From contig NZ_SHNO01000001.1 in the NCBI RefSeq assembly GCF_026262645.1, forward strand, positions 1,054,001 to 1,118,000: a stretch of DNA of 64,000 nt, written 5' to 3'. A program made the position numbers and the translations under genes. Of the stretch, positions 8,898-18,847 are shown piece by piece. The notes below the pieces were generated by a model. That model saw only the letters and a program-made list of their open reading frames with translations. It was not told the DNA's origin and did not search any database. Source of the DNA: Candidatus Marimicrobium litorale (GTDB lineage Bacteria > Pseudomonadota > Gammaproteobacteria > Pseudomonadales > Halieaceae). Every line of letters starts with the position of its first letter. Position 1 is the stretch's first letter.

Positions 8898-11660
8898 ATG
8901 GAGTACATTATCGGACAGCGGTGGGTCAGCCACGCCGACGCCCAGTTAGGGCTTGGCATCGTGGTTGATGTCGAGGATCGCCGGGTTACTCTCGCTTTCC
9001 CCGCCGTGGAGGAAGAGAGAACCTATGCCATCGACAATGCCCCTCTCACACGGCTGCGCTTCAAGCCCGGCGATCACCTCTCTACCGTGGACGAGGTCGA
9101 CTTGCTGGTGACAGCCGTGCATGAGCAACAGGGACTACTGGTTTACGTCGGTTCGGATCATCATGACAAGGAGGTCGCGGTATCCGAGCTAGAACTGGAT
9201 GCCTTTGTACAGCTGACGACACCACAGCAGCGTCTGCTCAACGGTCACTTCGACACGCACAGCGATTTTGCCCTGCGCGTCGCCACATTCACGCATGCCG
9301 ACCGCCTGCAGCGGTCTCGCATCCGAGGCCTCGCTGGCTTTCGCGCGAGCCTGCTGCCCCACCAGATCTATATCGCTAGCGAAGTGGGTAAAAGGCACGC
9401 TCCCAGGGTCCTCCTGGCCGACGAGGTGGGGCTGGGAAAAACCATTGAAGCCGGCATGATCATACATCACCAGTTACTGACCGGCCGAGCGTCCAGAATT
9501 CTGATACTAGTGCCTCCCACTCTGCTACATCAGTGGCTGGTAGAAATGCTGCGGCGGTTCAATCTACATTTCGCACTATTCGACGAAGAGCGTATTGCTA
9601 GCCTCTCTGAGGGCAATCCTTTCGAAAGTGAGCAGCTCGTACTGACCAGTCTCGACATACTGACATCAAATTCCCAGTTACAGACCGAGGCACTTGCGGC
9701 ACAGTGGGACATTGTCGCTATCGATGAGGCGCACCATCTGCAATGGACACCGGAGGAATCGGGGGCAGACTACTTATTCGTCGAGGCATTGGCACAGCAG
9801 ACCGCCGGCCTGCTGCTACTGACAGCAACGCCAGAACAAATTGGTCAAGCCAGTCATTTCGCTCGTCTACGCCTGCTCGACCCGTCACGCTTTCACGATT
9901 TACAGCGCTTTTGTGACGAGGAGAATCAGTACCGTCACTGGAGTGATATGGTGGAAGCCCTTGAAGCTGGGCAAACGGTCGAGGAACTGCCCGACGGTCT
10001 TGACCCTGAGGCGGCTGCAGGCAGCCTTGTAGAGCAAATTCTCGACCGGCACGGAACCGGACGTGTACTGTTCAGAAATACCCGCAGCGCCATATCTGGC
10101 TTCCCGCGCCGCGTATTGCACCCCGCACCTCTCTCCGCCCCCGCAGAGTATTCATGTATAAACGACGAGCTACAGCTCAATCTCTACCCCGAGCTGCGCT
10201 ACGACAATGACACCTGGTTATCGTCAGACCCGCGCGTGAGCTGGCTGGAAGCGACATTAAAATCTCTAAGGCCAGCCAAGGTGCTGGTGATATGTGCTCA
10301 TGCCGAGACTGCCATTGCACTTGAACACTATCTGCATCTGCGGGCCGGTATTCGCTCATCGGCCTTCTACGAGGGCTTGTCGATCATCGAGCGTGATCGT
10401 GCTGCCGCCTACTTCGCTGATGAGACCAGCGGAGCCCAAACGCTGGTCTGCTCCGAGATAGGCAGTGAGGGCCGGAACTTCCAGTTCGCTCATCACCTCG
10501 TCCTGTTTGACCTGCCTCTGAATCCCGACCTCCTTGAACAGCGAATCGGTCGGCTCGACCGTATTGGTCAAGAGCATGACGTAGAAATTCACGTTCCCTA
10601 CCTTGAGCACACGGCGCAAGAGACTCTATTTCAGTGGTACGACCGTGGCCTTAATCTGTTCAAAGAAAGCTGTTCAGCCGGTTTCATGATTTTCGAGACA
10701 TTCCAGACAAGGCTGTACAAGCAACTAAAGCAAAGAGACACCGGCTTTGACAAGCTCATCGACGACAGCGCCGAATTTACAGTGCAAACGCGTAATGAAC
10801 TAAGAGAAGGCCGAGACAAACTACTGGAACGCAACTCCTGTAAGCCGAAAATAGCCGGAGAACTGATCGAGGAAATAGCCGCATCTGATACAGATGGCTC
10901 TCTCGAACCCTATCTTGAAAGCCTATGCGACGCCTTCGGCGTCGACCAAGAATTCCACTCTGAGCAAAGCCTGATTTTAAGGCCTTCTGAGCACATGCTC
11001 ACAGGCCACTTCCCGTATCTCAAGGAAGAAGGCACGAGCATTACCTTCCAGCGTGAACGTGCCCTTGCCCGAGAGGATATGGAATTTTTAAACTGGGAGC
11101 ACCCCATGATCATCGAGGCGATGGATATGGTGCACTCAACCGAGCTGGGCAACGCGGCCCTCGGCACGCTCAAACTGAAAGGCGTAGCACCAGGGACCAT
11201 GCTCCTCGAAGTTCTTTATACGATTAACTGTATAGCACCACGTTCACTCCAGGTAGAGCGATTCCTGCCATTGAGTCCGATGCGCCTGCTGGTAGACGCT
11301 CGCGGCAAAGATCTGGCCAAAATTGTTCCCCATGAGCGCCTTAACGAGTTCATTGAGAAGGTTAAAAAATCGACAGCTTTGGCGATCATCAAACAAGTTG
11401 GCGACGACGTGGAACATAAGATGTCGCTCGCCAAGGACCTCGCACAGGAAAGACTTGCTCAGATTCTCTCGGAGTCAGAAAAATCTATGAGAGAAACGCT
11501 GGATGCGGAGTTGCTGCGCCTTATTGCCCTGCGCGAGGTTAATCAATCGATTAGGCAGGAAGAGATAGATCACCTTCGCTATCGCATGGACGAGTGCGCA
11601 ATCCATATTCAGCACGCCAATTTGCAATTGCAGGCGCTGCGCCTGATTATTACCACCTGA
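8898..11660 (+). CDS. rapA: RNA polymerase-associated ATPase RapA (920 aa)
   Basis: Swi2/Snf2-family ATPase that binds RNA polymerase and promotes its recycling after termination. The N-terminal Tudor-like region (IGQRWVSHADAQLGLG) is followed by the first helicase lobe. Walker A is DEVGLGKT with the lysine at residue 181, and the DEAH box is at 276-279; both fall within a few residues of their E. coli positions. The second lobe includes EIGSEGRNFQFAHHLV and EQRIGRLDRIGQ. The C-terminal spacer and Rpo-interacting regions are present through the final ALRLI. At 920 residues it is slightly shorter than the 968-residue E. coli protein. ATG 8898 is preferred over TTG 8895. Confidence 0.97.
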   Translation: MEYIIGQRWVSHADAQLGLGIVVDVEDRRVTLAFPAVEEERTYAIDNAPLTRLRFKPGDHLSTVDEVDLLVTAVHEQQGLLVYVGSDHHDKEVAVSELELDAFVQLTTPQQRLLNGHFDTHSDFALRVATFTHADRLQRSRIRGLAGFRASLLPHQIYIASEVGKRHAPRVLLADEVGLGKTIEAGMIIHHQLLTGRASRILILVPPTLLHQWLVEMLRRFNLHFALFDEERIASLSEGNPFESEQLVLTSLDILTSNSQLQTEALAAQWDIVAIDEAHHLQWTPEESGADYLFVEALAQQTAGLLLLTATPEQIGQASHFARLRLLDPSRFHDLQRFCDEENQYRHWSDMVEALEAGQTVEELPDGLDPEAAAGSLVEQILDRHGTGRVLFRNTRSAISGFPRRVLHPAPLSAPAEYSCINDELQLNLYPELRYDNDTWLSSDPRVSWLEATLKSLRPAKVLVICAHAETAIALEHYLHLRAGIRSSAFYEGLSIIERDRAAAYFADETSGAQTLVCSEIGSEGRNFQFAHHLVLFDLPLNPDLLEQRIGRLDRIGQEHDVEIHVPYLEHTAQETLFQWYDRGLNLFKESCSAGFMIFETFQTRLYKQLKQRDTGFDKLIDDSAEFTVQTRNELREGRDKLLERNSCKPKIAGELIEEIAASDTDGSLEPYLESLCDAFGVDQEFHSEQSLILRPSEHMLTGHFPYLKEEGTSITFQRERALAREDMEFLNWEHPMIIEAMDMVHSTELGNAALGTLKLKGVAPGTMLLEVLYTINCIAPRSLQVERFLPLSPMRLLVDARGKDLAKIVPHERLNEFIEKVKKSTALAIIKQVGDDVEHKMSLAKDLAQERLAQILSESEKSMRETLDAELLRLIALREVNQSIRQEEIDHLRYRMDECAIHIQHANLQLQALRLIITT

Positions 11661-11713
11661 GTAATTTGGTGAGCTCGTATAACGGGGTAAGCCATTAACG
11701 TGGCCAAGAAACT

Positions 11714-12754
11714 ATGAAAAAAGCGCTTGTAACGGGTATCACCGGCCAGGATGGCGCCTATCTGGCGAAGCTTCTGCTGAGCAAAGGCTACTGTGTCATC
11801 GGCACCTACCGTCGCACAAGTTCGGTCAATTTTTGGCGTATAGAAGAGCTCGGCATCGCAACCCACGACAATCTCCAATTAGTCGAACACGATGTTACAG
11901 ATCTATCCAGTTGCATCCGTCTCGTCGCACAAAAAGAACCTGACGAAATCTACAATCTCGCCGCACAAAGTTTTGTCGGAGTCTCTTTTGAACAACCCAT
12001 AACAACGGGAGAGATCACCGGCCTGGGTGCGGTCAACCTGCTTGAATCCATTCGTATCGTCAATCGGGATATTCGCTTCTACCAGGCATCAACCTCGGAA
12101 ATGTTCGGCAAAGCACAGGAAATGCCTCAGTCAGAAAAAACACCATTTTATCCCCGTAGCCCCTATGGTGCAGCCAAGCTATATGCTCACTGGATGACGG
12201 TAAACTACCGCGAGTCCTACGATATTTTCGCCACCAGTGGCATCCTGTTCAATCATGAATCGCCATTGCGCGGGAAGGAATTCGTAACGCGAAAGATCAG
12301 CGATTCAGTCGCACGCATCAAACTTGGCCAGCTGGATTCGCTCGAGCTTGGCAACCTGGACGCGAGACGTGACTGGGGTTTTGCCGAAGATTACGTACTG
12401 GGCATGTACCACATGTTGCAAGCGGAACACGCCGATACTTTTGTGCTAGCCACGGGACGAACACAAAGCATCAGAGATTTCGTCAACATGTCGTTTGCCG
12501 CTGTCGATATCATACTGGAGTGGCACGGCGAAAGTGAGGAGGAATACGCATCCGATAGCAGCGGCCGCAGGCTTGTTAGCGTTAACCCGAAATACTATCG
12601 TCCCGCGGAAGTCGACACGCTGATTGGCGACGCTACCGCGGCAAAATCTCAGCTTGGCTGGGCACCAAAGATAGGATTGGAGCAGTTGTGCGAGATGATG
12701 GTCAAGTCAGACCTGCGACGCAACGAGGCGGGCAGTCCCCACTCAAATGGGTAA
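11714..12754 (+). CDS. gmd: GDP-mannose 4,6-dehydratase (346 aa)
   Basis: Extended short-chain dehydrogenase that converts GDP-D-mannose to GDP-4-keto-6-deoxy-D-mannose, the branch point to GDP-fucose and GDP-rhamnose. It carries the NADP-binding [15 protein letters not shown] motif at the N-terminus and the catalytic triad region [11 protein letters not shown] with YGAAK (Y151, K155). The family signature [21 protein letters not shown] and the later [16 protein letters not shown] are also clear. Full length. The stop overlaps the start of the next gene by 8 bp, so the two are co-translated and very probably form one pathway. It opens the surface-sugar region of the window. Confidence 0.97.
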   Translation: MKKALVTGITGQDGAYLAKLLLSKGYCVIGTYRRTSSVNFWRIEELGIATHDNLQLVEHDVTDLSSCIRLVAQKEPDEIYNLAAQSFVGVSFEQPITTGEITGLGAVNLLESIRIVNRDIRFYQASTSEMFGKAQEMPQSEKTPFYPRSPYGAAKLYAHWMTVNYRESYDIFATSGILFNHESPLRGKEFVTRKISDSVARIKLGQLDSLELGNLDARRDWGFAEDYVLGMYHMLQAEHADTFVLATGRTQSIRDFVNMSFAAVDIILEWHGESEEEYASDSSGRRLVSVNPKYYRPAEVDTLIGDATAAKSQLGWAPKIGLEQLCEMMVKSDLRRNEAGSPHSNG

Positions 12755-13604
12755 GTCGCTTCTCCTAACCGGATCGGACGGCTTTACGGGTCAGCACTTT
12801 TCATCTGCCGCACGCGCGCGCAGCTACGAAGTTTACGACCTATCCTCTAATCTAGTGAATGGAAGAGATGTCGCTGAAGAGCTGAAGAATAGACAGTTTG
12901 ACCACGTAGTGCACTTGGCAGCAATAGCCGCTGTAACGCATGAGGACGAGCACGAGCTCTATGACGTCAATCTTTTTGGAACACTGAATCTACTCGACGC
13001 GCTCTCACGGCAAGCTACACCGCCAAAAAAAATATTGCTGGCCAGCAGTGCTAATGTCTACGGCAACGCTATCAGCAACCCGATTTGTGAGACAGCAGAG
13101 GCAGCTCCCGTAAACCATTACGCCATGAGCAAACTGGCTGCAGAATACCTTACTCGTAATTATCAGGACACACTCCCTATCGCTATACTCCGGCCTTTCA
13201 ACTATACCGGGCGGGGACACGATGAGCGCTTCGTCATTCCCAAACTCATCCAACATTTCAAGGACCGGGCGGCGCAGATAGAGCTCGGTAATATTTCTGT
13301 CAGACGGGAGTTCAATGACGTACGTTCGATCTGCGAAATCTACCTCGATCTCCTCGATCACGCGGAAGCGGGCGAAGTTTACAATATCTGCAGTGGCACG
13401 ACTTACTGTCTTTCCGAAATAACCGAACTGCTCTCAAGGCTAACGGGGCACGAGATAGAAATTAGAGTAAATCCTGCCTTCGTGCGCAAGAACGAAGTCT
13501 ACGAACTGTGCGGAGATCCCAAAAAACTTCGCACATGTCTTGGCTCCATTGAATACCGCCCGCTAGAAGAGACCCTGCAATGGATGCTCACTCAAGGAAA
13601 CTAG
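12747..13604 (+). CDS. NAD-dependent epimerase/dehydratase, probable GDP-6-deoxy-D-mannose reductase (285 aa)
   Basis: Extended short-chain dehydrogenase. The nucleotide-binding motif [11 protein letters not shown] begins at residue 8, and the catalytic motif YAMSK has Y125 and K129. LASSANVYG supplies the Ser/Thr of the triad and [18 protein letters not shown] is the substrate loop. Directly downstream of gmd and overlapping it by 8 bp, it most likely reduces GDP-4-keto-6-deoxy-D-mannose to GDP-D-rhamnose (Rmd type). A GDP-fucose synthase role is less likely from its short length and sequence type. The gene ends 18 bp before the convergent glycosyltransferase gene at 13623. Family membership is certain; the exact product is inferred from the neighbour. 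Confidence 0.88.
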   Translation: MGKSLLLTGSDGFTGQHFSSAARARSYEVYDLSSNLVNGRDVAEELKNRQFDHVVHLAAIAAVTHEDEHELYDVNLFGTLNLLDALSRQATPPKKILLASSANVYGNAISNPICETAEAAPVNHYAMSKLAAEYLTRNYQDTLPIAILRPFNYTGRGHDERFVIPKLIQHFKDRAAQIELGNISVRREFNDVRSICEIYLDLLDHAEAGEVYNICSGTTYCLSEITELLSRLTGHEIEIRVNPAFVRKNEVYELCGDPKKLRTCLGSIEYRPLEETLQWMLTQGN

Positions 13605-13622
13605 CGCCAGGACCAGACACGA

Positions 13623-14804
13623 TTACGTTATAGTGCGATAAATCGCCAGAGTCTCATCGGCACAGCGCGTCCACGAAAACTTTCCCGCCTGCTCACGTCC
13701 TCGCGCCGCCCAGCCAGCCCTCTCTTCCGGACTCTCCAATAATCGTTCCAGATGGAAGGCCAGCTCTTCCGCGTCGCCGGTATCACAAAGCACACAAGCG
13801 CCCTCTGCAAACTCCGCCATAGAGGTACCCGCGCGACAAATAACAGGAACACCGCTGCGCATTGCATCCAGCACCGGCAACCCGAAACCCTCGTAAACAG
13901 ACGGATAGGAAAACACTGAAGCACCTGAAAAAAGATACGGCAGCAGATCAGCCTGCACATAACCGAGGTGGTGGACCGTGCCCTCCTTGATAAATGCCTC
14001 TATCCTGTCCACCAGGCCACTATTCCTCCATCCGGATGAACCCGTAATCACCAATGGGAAGGCTTGGCGTAGATTCAATGGCAGAAGGCTCCAAGCGTCC
14101 AATAACACATCGATACCCTTGCGGGGCTCAAGGGTAGCGGTCAGCAATACATACTGTTTTTGTTTCAGGCCCAGAGGCGTGAGAGCACTCTGCACATCGT
14201 CCCCCGAGCGAGGTTTATACCTGTCATCAACACCCTCGTAAATCGTAACGACTTTGTCCTCGCTAACACGGTAGTGCTCAAGAAGCTCCTCTCGAATAAT
14301 ATTCGATACGGTAATGATGCGGTCCGCGCGGTCCAGTGTTGCGGCCAGATTATTCCCAAGCCAATCGATGACGTTGGAGGAATGGCAATCGGGATAGCGA
14401 ATATGTGATAAATCATGCACAGTGGTGACGCTGGGGCCAGCGTAGGGTTTCAATATATAGTTTGTTTCGTGGTAAATCGCATCCGGCATGGCGTTCGCAT
14501 AACCCTCGAAGCGCCAGTCCATGATGGAATCGTAGAGTGCCTTCGTACCAGGAATATGGCCAACAGCTAACCTTATTTCGCCCGCCAGCTTTTCCCATGC
14601 GCTGTGGCTATCGTGTCCGCCACGAGCCTTTAGCGCCGTCGTTGCATCAAGTTGCTCGCGGCCCGACTGCCAATGCGTACCGGTAAAACACTCTATTTTA
14701 TCAAAGCAGTTTCGCTTCAAGTATTGCTCAAGAAGATAAAATGAGTAATTGCCCACGCCTGTTATCGGCGGCCTCAGGGCCTCTGCATTGAATATCAGGT
14801 TCAC
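13623..14804 (-). CDS. Glycosyltransferase family 4, WbdA/MtfB-like (393 aa)
   Basis: GT-B fold retaining transferase, probably adding mannose or rhamnose from a GDP-sugar to a growing surface glycan on the cytoplasmic side of the membrane. The N-terminus (NAEALRPPITGVGNYSFYLL) and the TVHDLSHIRYPD segment match the mannosyltransferase type seen in O-antigen loci. The C-terminal donor-binding region includes TLEPRKGIDVLLDAW and the EX7E-type EGFGLPVLDA. It starts at a GTG, with GGA about 10 bases upstream. It is the third gene of a minus-strand set with the GT2-GT4 protein and a small unknown protein. The adjacent gmd/rmd genes could supply its donor. Acceptor and linkage are unknown. Confidence 0.92.
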   Translation of the reverse strand: MNLIFNAEALRPPITGVGNYSFYLLEQYLKRNCFDKIECFTGTHWQSGREQLDATTALKARGGHDSHSAWEKLAGEIRLAVGHIPGTKALYDSIMDWRFEGYANAMPDAIYHETNYILKPYAGPSVTTVHDLSHIRYPDCHSSNVIDWLGNNLAATLDRADRIITVSNIIREELLEHYRVSEDKVVTIYEGVDDRYKPRSGDDVQSALTPLGLKQKQYVLLTATLEPRKGIDVLLDAWSLLPLNLRQAFPLVITGSSGWRNSGLVDRIEAFIKEGTVHHLGYVQADLLPYLFSGASVFSYPSVYEGFGLPVLDAMRSGVPVICRAGTSMAEFAEGACVLCDTGDAEELAFHLERLLESPEERAGWAARGREQAGKFSWTRCADETLAIYRTIT

Positions 14805-14833
14805 GGTAGATTTATCCGTCTCGCCATAGACAA

Positions 14834-16948
14834 TCAGCCAGGGCCTGGCAGTTGATCAACACCCAGCAGCTGTAACTCAACATCATGCAAAAGGCTTTCC
14901 ACACTGCGGGTAAATACCTCATGGTTAAACACTTTACTGCGATCGAAGGCTTGTTGAGCCATCTTTTTCAGCAAGGCGTCGTCGATGAGAAGTCGTGCTG
15001 TAAAATCCTGCAACTGCCCCAGATTCGAAAAACGAAATCCGGATTTTTCGCTCACGACAATCTCGCGCTGCCCCCCACCGTCGATCACGATGGGCACACA
15101 ATAATTTTGCATGGATTCTACTGTGGTCATGCCAAAATGTTCGACCCGCTCAGGTAACGACTCATTTAGCCCACAGGCATGCCAGAAAATCGCTGCCCGA
15201 CGATACAAATCCTTCACTTCTTCAACCAGAATATTCGGCTTTATCTCTATCGAACAACCCGACTCGCGAGCCGCAGCCTGCACGGTTTCGAGATAAGTAT
15301 TTTCTTCACCACTTCCACCGACGAGGACCAATTTCCAGTCAGATGTCTCCCGGGGATACGTCTTACAAAGCTCGCTGTACGCCTGCACCAGCTCCAACTG
15401 TTTTTTACTGCCGGCGAGCTCAAAACGAGACACTGACAATATAATGCGTTCTTTGATATCGGGCCTACTCTCTGGGTTGTACATATTGATAGGTGGATAA
15501 ATACGTCGCTTATCGCGAAGCTGCCAGCGTTTATCCACCCATTCGCCGGTATAGTCACCGTTAATAACAAGATGATCGTACTTCTCGACCTGAAAAAAAC
15601 GACCCCGCTCCTGATCAGGAAAATGACAAACGAAAATGGACACCGGCGACAGCGGATTGACTTTTCCCAACATATTCGCGTTTACAAAAATATCGTAGTT
15701 GAGTGTCTCCCGGGCAATCACATCAAAAGTATTGCTATTCTGGGTTAGCACCATATGCTCGTTGGGGGTGTGTACTTTTTTCTTGTCAAAGAAAGGAATA
15801 TTGATAACCTTGACGTCGCTTTTCGCCAAATCGATATCGAACCATTCTCGATAGTCCTCCAGAGCAACCTCGCGATTAAATATATATGTGACGTCATAGC
15901 GCTGCTGCATGATCGCTGCCATTTCCGCCACATACCGCTGCCCTCCGCCTGCGAAGTGACCCGCGTGATCATATATCCCGACCCGTATTTTTCTGAGCTC
16001 CAGCACGACCTCCAACTGAGTGAAAAAGGTGTAAGCGCTTACATCCCCGATGTAGCCTGGAAGACATTTTCGCAGCGAATTCAGAACCTGAAGGACAGTG
16101 CTGGTATCGTGAAGTTGATACAGCGTGCGTATAGCTTGCAAAAGGCTGCGACAGAGAAGGTCGTATTCTTCTTTCTTAAAAAAATGGGAGGACGGAATAC
16201 AACTAGCCAACTCTAAGGGATAGTGCTTTGCCACAAACAGGAATCTATTGCGGGTACAAAAATAGTCGCACAGAGCGTCAGAAGAGCTGCCATGGTATTG
16301 ATGATATAAAATGCTGTGAGGCGAATACCACAACTTCCACCCATGGTCGCGACAGCGCACGCTGTAGTCCACATCCTCCATAAACATGATGAAGCTCTCA
16401 TCCCAGGAACCCACCTCTTCCAAGCATTCCCTGCGAAACATAACGGAGCCTCCCGTCACGTAGTTTCGCTCAACCGATTTACTGTAGCGGTCTGAATCCT
16501 CTTCTTCAAAACCGATATCACGGAAATAGAAGTGTTCGACCTCCTCCACCCCGACACTGTTTATCAGCTGGCTATCACTAAAAAAAATCTTACTCTGAAC
16601 TGCCCCGATTCTTTGATCTGTCTGGAATACCTGCAAAAACCCCTGCACCCAGCCAGAATCAACAGTAGCGTCGTTGTTTGATATGACGATAAAATCGCCA
16701 GTGGCCGACGCAATACCAAGATTGAGAGCCCTTGCATAATTATTTTGATCGTTCTTAAGAAGGCGCACACCGGCATACTCAGATTCGAGTAATGCCAGAG
16801 TGCCGTCAGTTGAACCATTGTCTACGACCAAAACCTCGAGTGAAAAGTCTGTCGGCGTAATCGCAAAAACTGAATCCAGATAATGAGCAATAAATTCAAC
16901 AGCGTTATAAGTGACCGTGATCACTGAAACACTTACAGGGCTACTCAT
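14834..16948 (-). CDS. Two-domain glycosyltransferase, GT2 plus GT4 (704 aa)
   Basis: Fusion of two catalytic modules. The N-terminal GT2 domain (about residues 1-260) shows VSVITVTYNA, VVDNGSTDGT, the NND nucleotide-metal motif in ISNNDAT, and the downstream MFMEDVDYSVRC, typical of rhamnosyl- and related transferases. A linker leads to a GT-B domain (about 325-690). This starts IRVGIYDHAGHFAGGGQRYV and contains SVSRFELAGSKKQLELV and EHFGMTTVES, the GT4 donor-binding motif. Such dual enzymes can assemble an alternating glycan, which is inference here. The start codon overlaps the upstream stop in an ATGA arrangement. This stretch looks richer in A+T than rapA or valS, which may mean horizontal acquisition. 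Confidence 0.92.
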   Translation of the reverse strand: MSSPVSVSVITVTYNAVEFIAHYLDSVFAITPTDFSLEVLVVDNGSTDGTLALLESEYAGVRLLKNDQNNYARALNLGIASATGDFIVISNNDATVDSGWVQGFLQVFQTDQRIGAVQSKIFFSDSQLINSVGVEEVEHFYFRDIGFEEEDSDRYSKSVERNYVTGGSVMFRRECLEEVGSWDESFIMFMEDVDYSVRCRDHGWKLWYSPHSILYHQYHGSSSDALCDYFCTRNRFLFVAKHYPLELASCIPSSHFFKKEEYDLLCRSLLQAIRTLYQLHDTSTVLQVLNSLRKCLPGYIGDVSAYTFFTQLEVVLELRKIRVGIYDHAGHFAGGGQRYVAEMAAIMQQRYDVTYIFNREVALEDYREWFDIDLAKSDVKVINIPFFDKKKVHTPNEHMVLTQNSNTFDVIARETLNYDIFVNANMLGKVNPLSPVSIFVCHFPDQERGRFFQVEKYDHLVINGDYTGEWVDKRWQLRDKRRIYPPINMYNPESRPDIKERIILSVSRFELAGSKKQLELVQAYSELCKTYPRETSDWKLVLVGGSGEENTYLETVQAAARESGCSIEIKPNILVEEVKDLYRRAAIFWHACGLNESLPERVEHFGMTTVESMQNYCVPIVIDGGGQREIVVSEKSGFRFSNLGQLQDFTARLLIDDALLKKMAQQAFDRSKVFNHEVFTRSVESLLHDVELQLLGVDQLPGPG

Positions 16949-17295
16949 AGTGAGTGCCTATCCCGCACATCCAGAGAGGAGACAATGCTCTTCAATTCCA
17001 CAGCGACGGCATTAGGGTCTGCTGCGGCATGCAGCGGCTTCGGCATGACACGGCATGTTGGACACGGGCTTGGCGGAATAATCCTGCGCCGATTTGCATA
17101 ATTGGAACCCTCAACCTGGCTGTCATCAAGCAATCGCGCCAATCGAATCCATTCCCGCATATCTTCCATGCGATAATGTATTTCCAGGAAAATACTTTTC
17201 AGGATTAACTTTAAGTCACCTTTTTTGATCATCCAGATTGCGTTTGCAGCGCGCTCCCTGAAATAATCGAGTTTTCTAGCCCACTTGGATGACAT
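16945..17295 (-). CDS. Small hypothetical protein heading the glycosyltransferase operon (116 aa)
   Basis: I do not recognise a family. The first 55 residues are strongly basic and amphipathic (RERAANAIWMIKKGDLKLI and further), compatible with membrane-surface association. The second half has a CPTC pair and no clear fold. It overlaps the GT2-GT4 gene by four bases (ATGA), so it is real and translationally coupled. The start is ATG at 17295, with AAGGGG six bases upstream, and that Shine-Dalgarno is the last unit of an 8-bp tandem repeat (17302-17344). The similar basic helix seen before many polysaccharide transferases suggests an accessory or anchoring role, but this is inference. Confidence 0.75.
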   Translation of the reverse strand: MSSKWARKLDYFRERAANAIWMIKKGDLKLILKSIFLEIHYRMEDMREWIRLARLLDDSQVEGSNYANRRRIIPPSPCPTCRVMPKPLHAAADPNAVAVELKSIVSSLDVRDRHSL

Positions 17296-17301
17296 TACTA
17301 A

Positions 17302-17344
17302 CCCCTTAAACCCTTAAACCCTTAAACCCTTAAACCCTTAAACC
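17302..17344. repeat. Octanucleotide tandem repeat (CCCTTAAA)x5 at the RBS
   Basis: Five perfect copies of CCCTTAAA (17303-17342) plus partial flanks. Read on the minus strand the unit is TTTAAGGG, so each unit contains a Shine-Dalgarno-like AAGGG core. The copy nearest the gene supplies the AAGGGG used six bases before the start codon at 17295. An 8-bp unit is not a multiple of three, but the repeat is outside the coding sequence. Changes in number would therefore alter leader length and promoter-to-start spacing, not reading frame. Confidence 0.95.
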
Positions 17345-17616
17345 ACCGACTGTAAGCACATTATAGGCACACCATTCTCTGCCTGATCCAGGCTCTTCCT
17401 GCCGCGCGTGCCGCATTATTGACCCCAATAGATATGGGCCGCAACAGCTGCTTGCAACCCACTAGCCCTCACTCATTCAATCCATCGCCGTGCATTTTCG
17501 CTCATGACGAAATTGTACAGCGATACGCGTTCCTCTGACAAACAACCCGTTCAGCTCGCCAAGTCACTCCACGAAATAGCCGAGAAATCCCTGCAATTTG
17601 TCTACAGCATAGTTTA
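17345..17616. other. Divergent intergenic region before sulfotransferase
   Basis: About 270 bp between the repeat-led minus-strand operon and the plus-strand sulfotransferase. Both promoters must lie here or in the repeat. I could not identify convincing -35/-10 hexamers or a coding sequence. Confidence 0.4.
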
Positions 17617-18840
17617 ATGGAGTGGACGTTACCTTCATCTAAGTGCAATATTGACTCCCGTCAAAGCTGTGCTGCCTTTTTCGTCGCGCCCGAACACTGT
17701 GTCATAACGGCCTTACAACAGACTATGCGTCAACATCTGAAAACCATAAGAGAAAAGGCCCATCTTTATGCCAGATACAGAATTCGGCCATTAGCCGATC
17801 TGGGAAAAGTCTTCGCTAGGCTACTCGGTAAAATGGGGCCGATGGCTCGAAAATCTTATGCCTGCTGTATCGAGCGGCAGGTAAGGTCTGAGCTGCGATG
17901 GATCAGTAAAAAGGACATAGGCGAAAAAAACTACTTTGGCCTCATGTCCCTGTATCCCGGGCTAAAGCGAATATTTTTTGTACATATCCCGAAGTGCGGC
18001 GGAACGTCGATAAGACAGAACCTCGTGGAGAGCTACGGCGTTGCCCCCATTCCTTTAACATCGCCAGGAACGATCCAACAATCCGTCCAATTTATGGTGT
18101 CCTCTGCATACCGCAGAGGCGTCTTAAAGGATATTGGTTCGCGTGACGAAGTCCACCAGCAGGACAACAGCCAAAGGTCTACATACCTCAGGGTACTCGT
18201 TGCCTTTATGGTTGCAACGAACCCCCGCTACTTATTCATACTCGGACACCAGCGGGCAAAAGAACTCGCTCCACTTTACCGCGGAGCGCCCGACCTGATA
18301 TTCAGCACGGTACGCGAGCCCGTAGCAATGCTGCGTAGCCTGGTCAATTACCGCGTGTTCCACACACTCGCCAATCAGAACAGGCGAGACTCCCAAGAAC
18401 TACTAGATTTATTCAACTGCACGATTGAGGAGTTCAATGTTTTGCTTAAATCAGACCCCAGGGTACTGGTTTCGAAAATCCTCTCAGCCAACAAGGCCTC
18501 GCTGGCCTCCTACCTTGCGCTGGATGACAACACTGACCCGGACGCTGTCTGGTCAGGCATCTGTAATCACGGCATCTATATTGCGCACGTCAGCGAACAG
18601 AACGAGTTCCAAAAAGCGCTATTCGGAAAACAGCCACGGGCGCTGCACAAAAACGCCACAGATACCAATGTTGATTTTATCGAATCGTTTAACGCGTGCT
18701 TACAAGACGAATGGATCAGGCCCCATATCGACAAAGACTCAGCAGAGCTATACAAGCGTTTCGTAGAAAAGGGCATCATCGGTTTTTGGAAAAACGGCGG
18801 CAGTCCTGAGAGTTATCGCCGGCTGCTCCGAGACACCTGA
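17617..18840 (+). CDS. Sulfotransferase family 2-like protein (407 aa)
   Basis: PAPS-dependent sulfotransferase, probably acting on a carbohydrate. The phosphosulfate-binding loop is FVHIPKCGGTSIRQN and the 3'-phosphate-binding segment is STVREPVAMLRSLVNYR; both match the carbohydrate sulfotransferase type (Sulfotransfer_2). The preceding FILGHQRAKE is the usual strand before it. The long basic N-terminus is not part of the fold. No good Shine-Dalgarno precedes ATG 17617; an alternative start is ATG 17725, 36 codons later. Lying beside glycosyltransferases, it may sulfate the surface glycan. It ends 7 bp from the convergent sulfotransferase-YCII gene. Confidence 0.85.
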   Translation: MEWTLPSSKCNIDSRQSCAAFFVAPEHCVITALQQTMRQHLKTIREKAHLYARYRIRPLADLGKVFARLLGKMGPMARKSYACCIERQVRSELRWISKKDIGEKNYFGLMSLYPGLKRIFFVHIPKCGGTSIRQNLVESYGVAPIPLTSPGTIQQSVQFMVSSAYRRGVLKDIGSRDEVHQQDNSQRSTYLRVLVAFMVATNPRYLFILGHQRAKELAPLYRGAPDLIFSTVREPVAMLRSLVNYRVFHTLANQNRRDSQELLDLFNCTIEEFNVLLKSDPRVLVSKILSANKASLASYLALDDNTDPDAVWSGICNHGIYIAHVSEQNEFQKALFGKQPRALHKNATDTNVDFIESFNACLQDEWIRPHIDKDSAELYKRFVEKGIIGFWKNGGSPESYRRLLRDT

Positions 18841-18847
18841 AAGCCTA

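Noticed and set aside
17302-17344. Telomere-like or CRISPR-like repeat
   Set aside because: The 8-bp unit is repeated head to tail without spacers and lies at a ribosome-binding site; neither a CRISPR array nor a chromosome end is supported.
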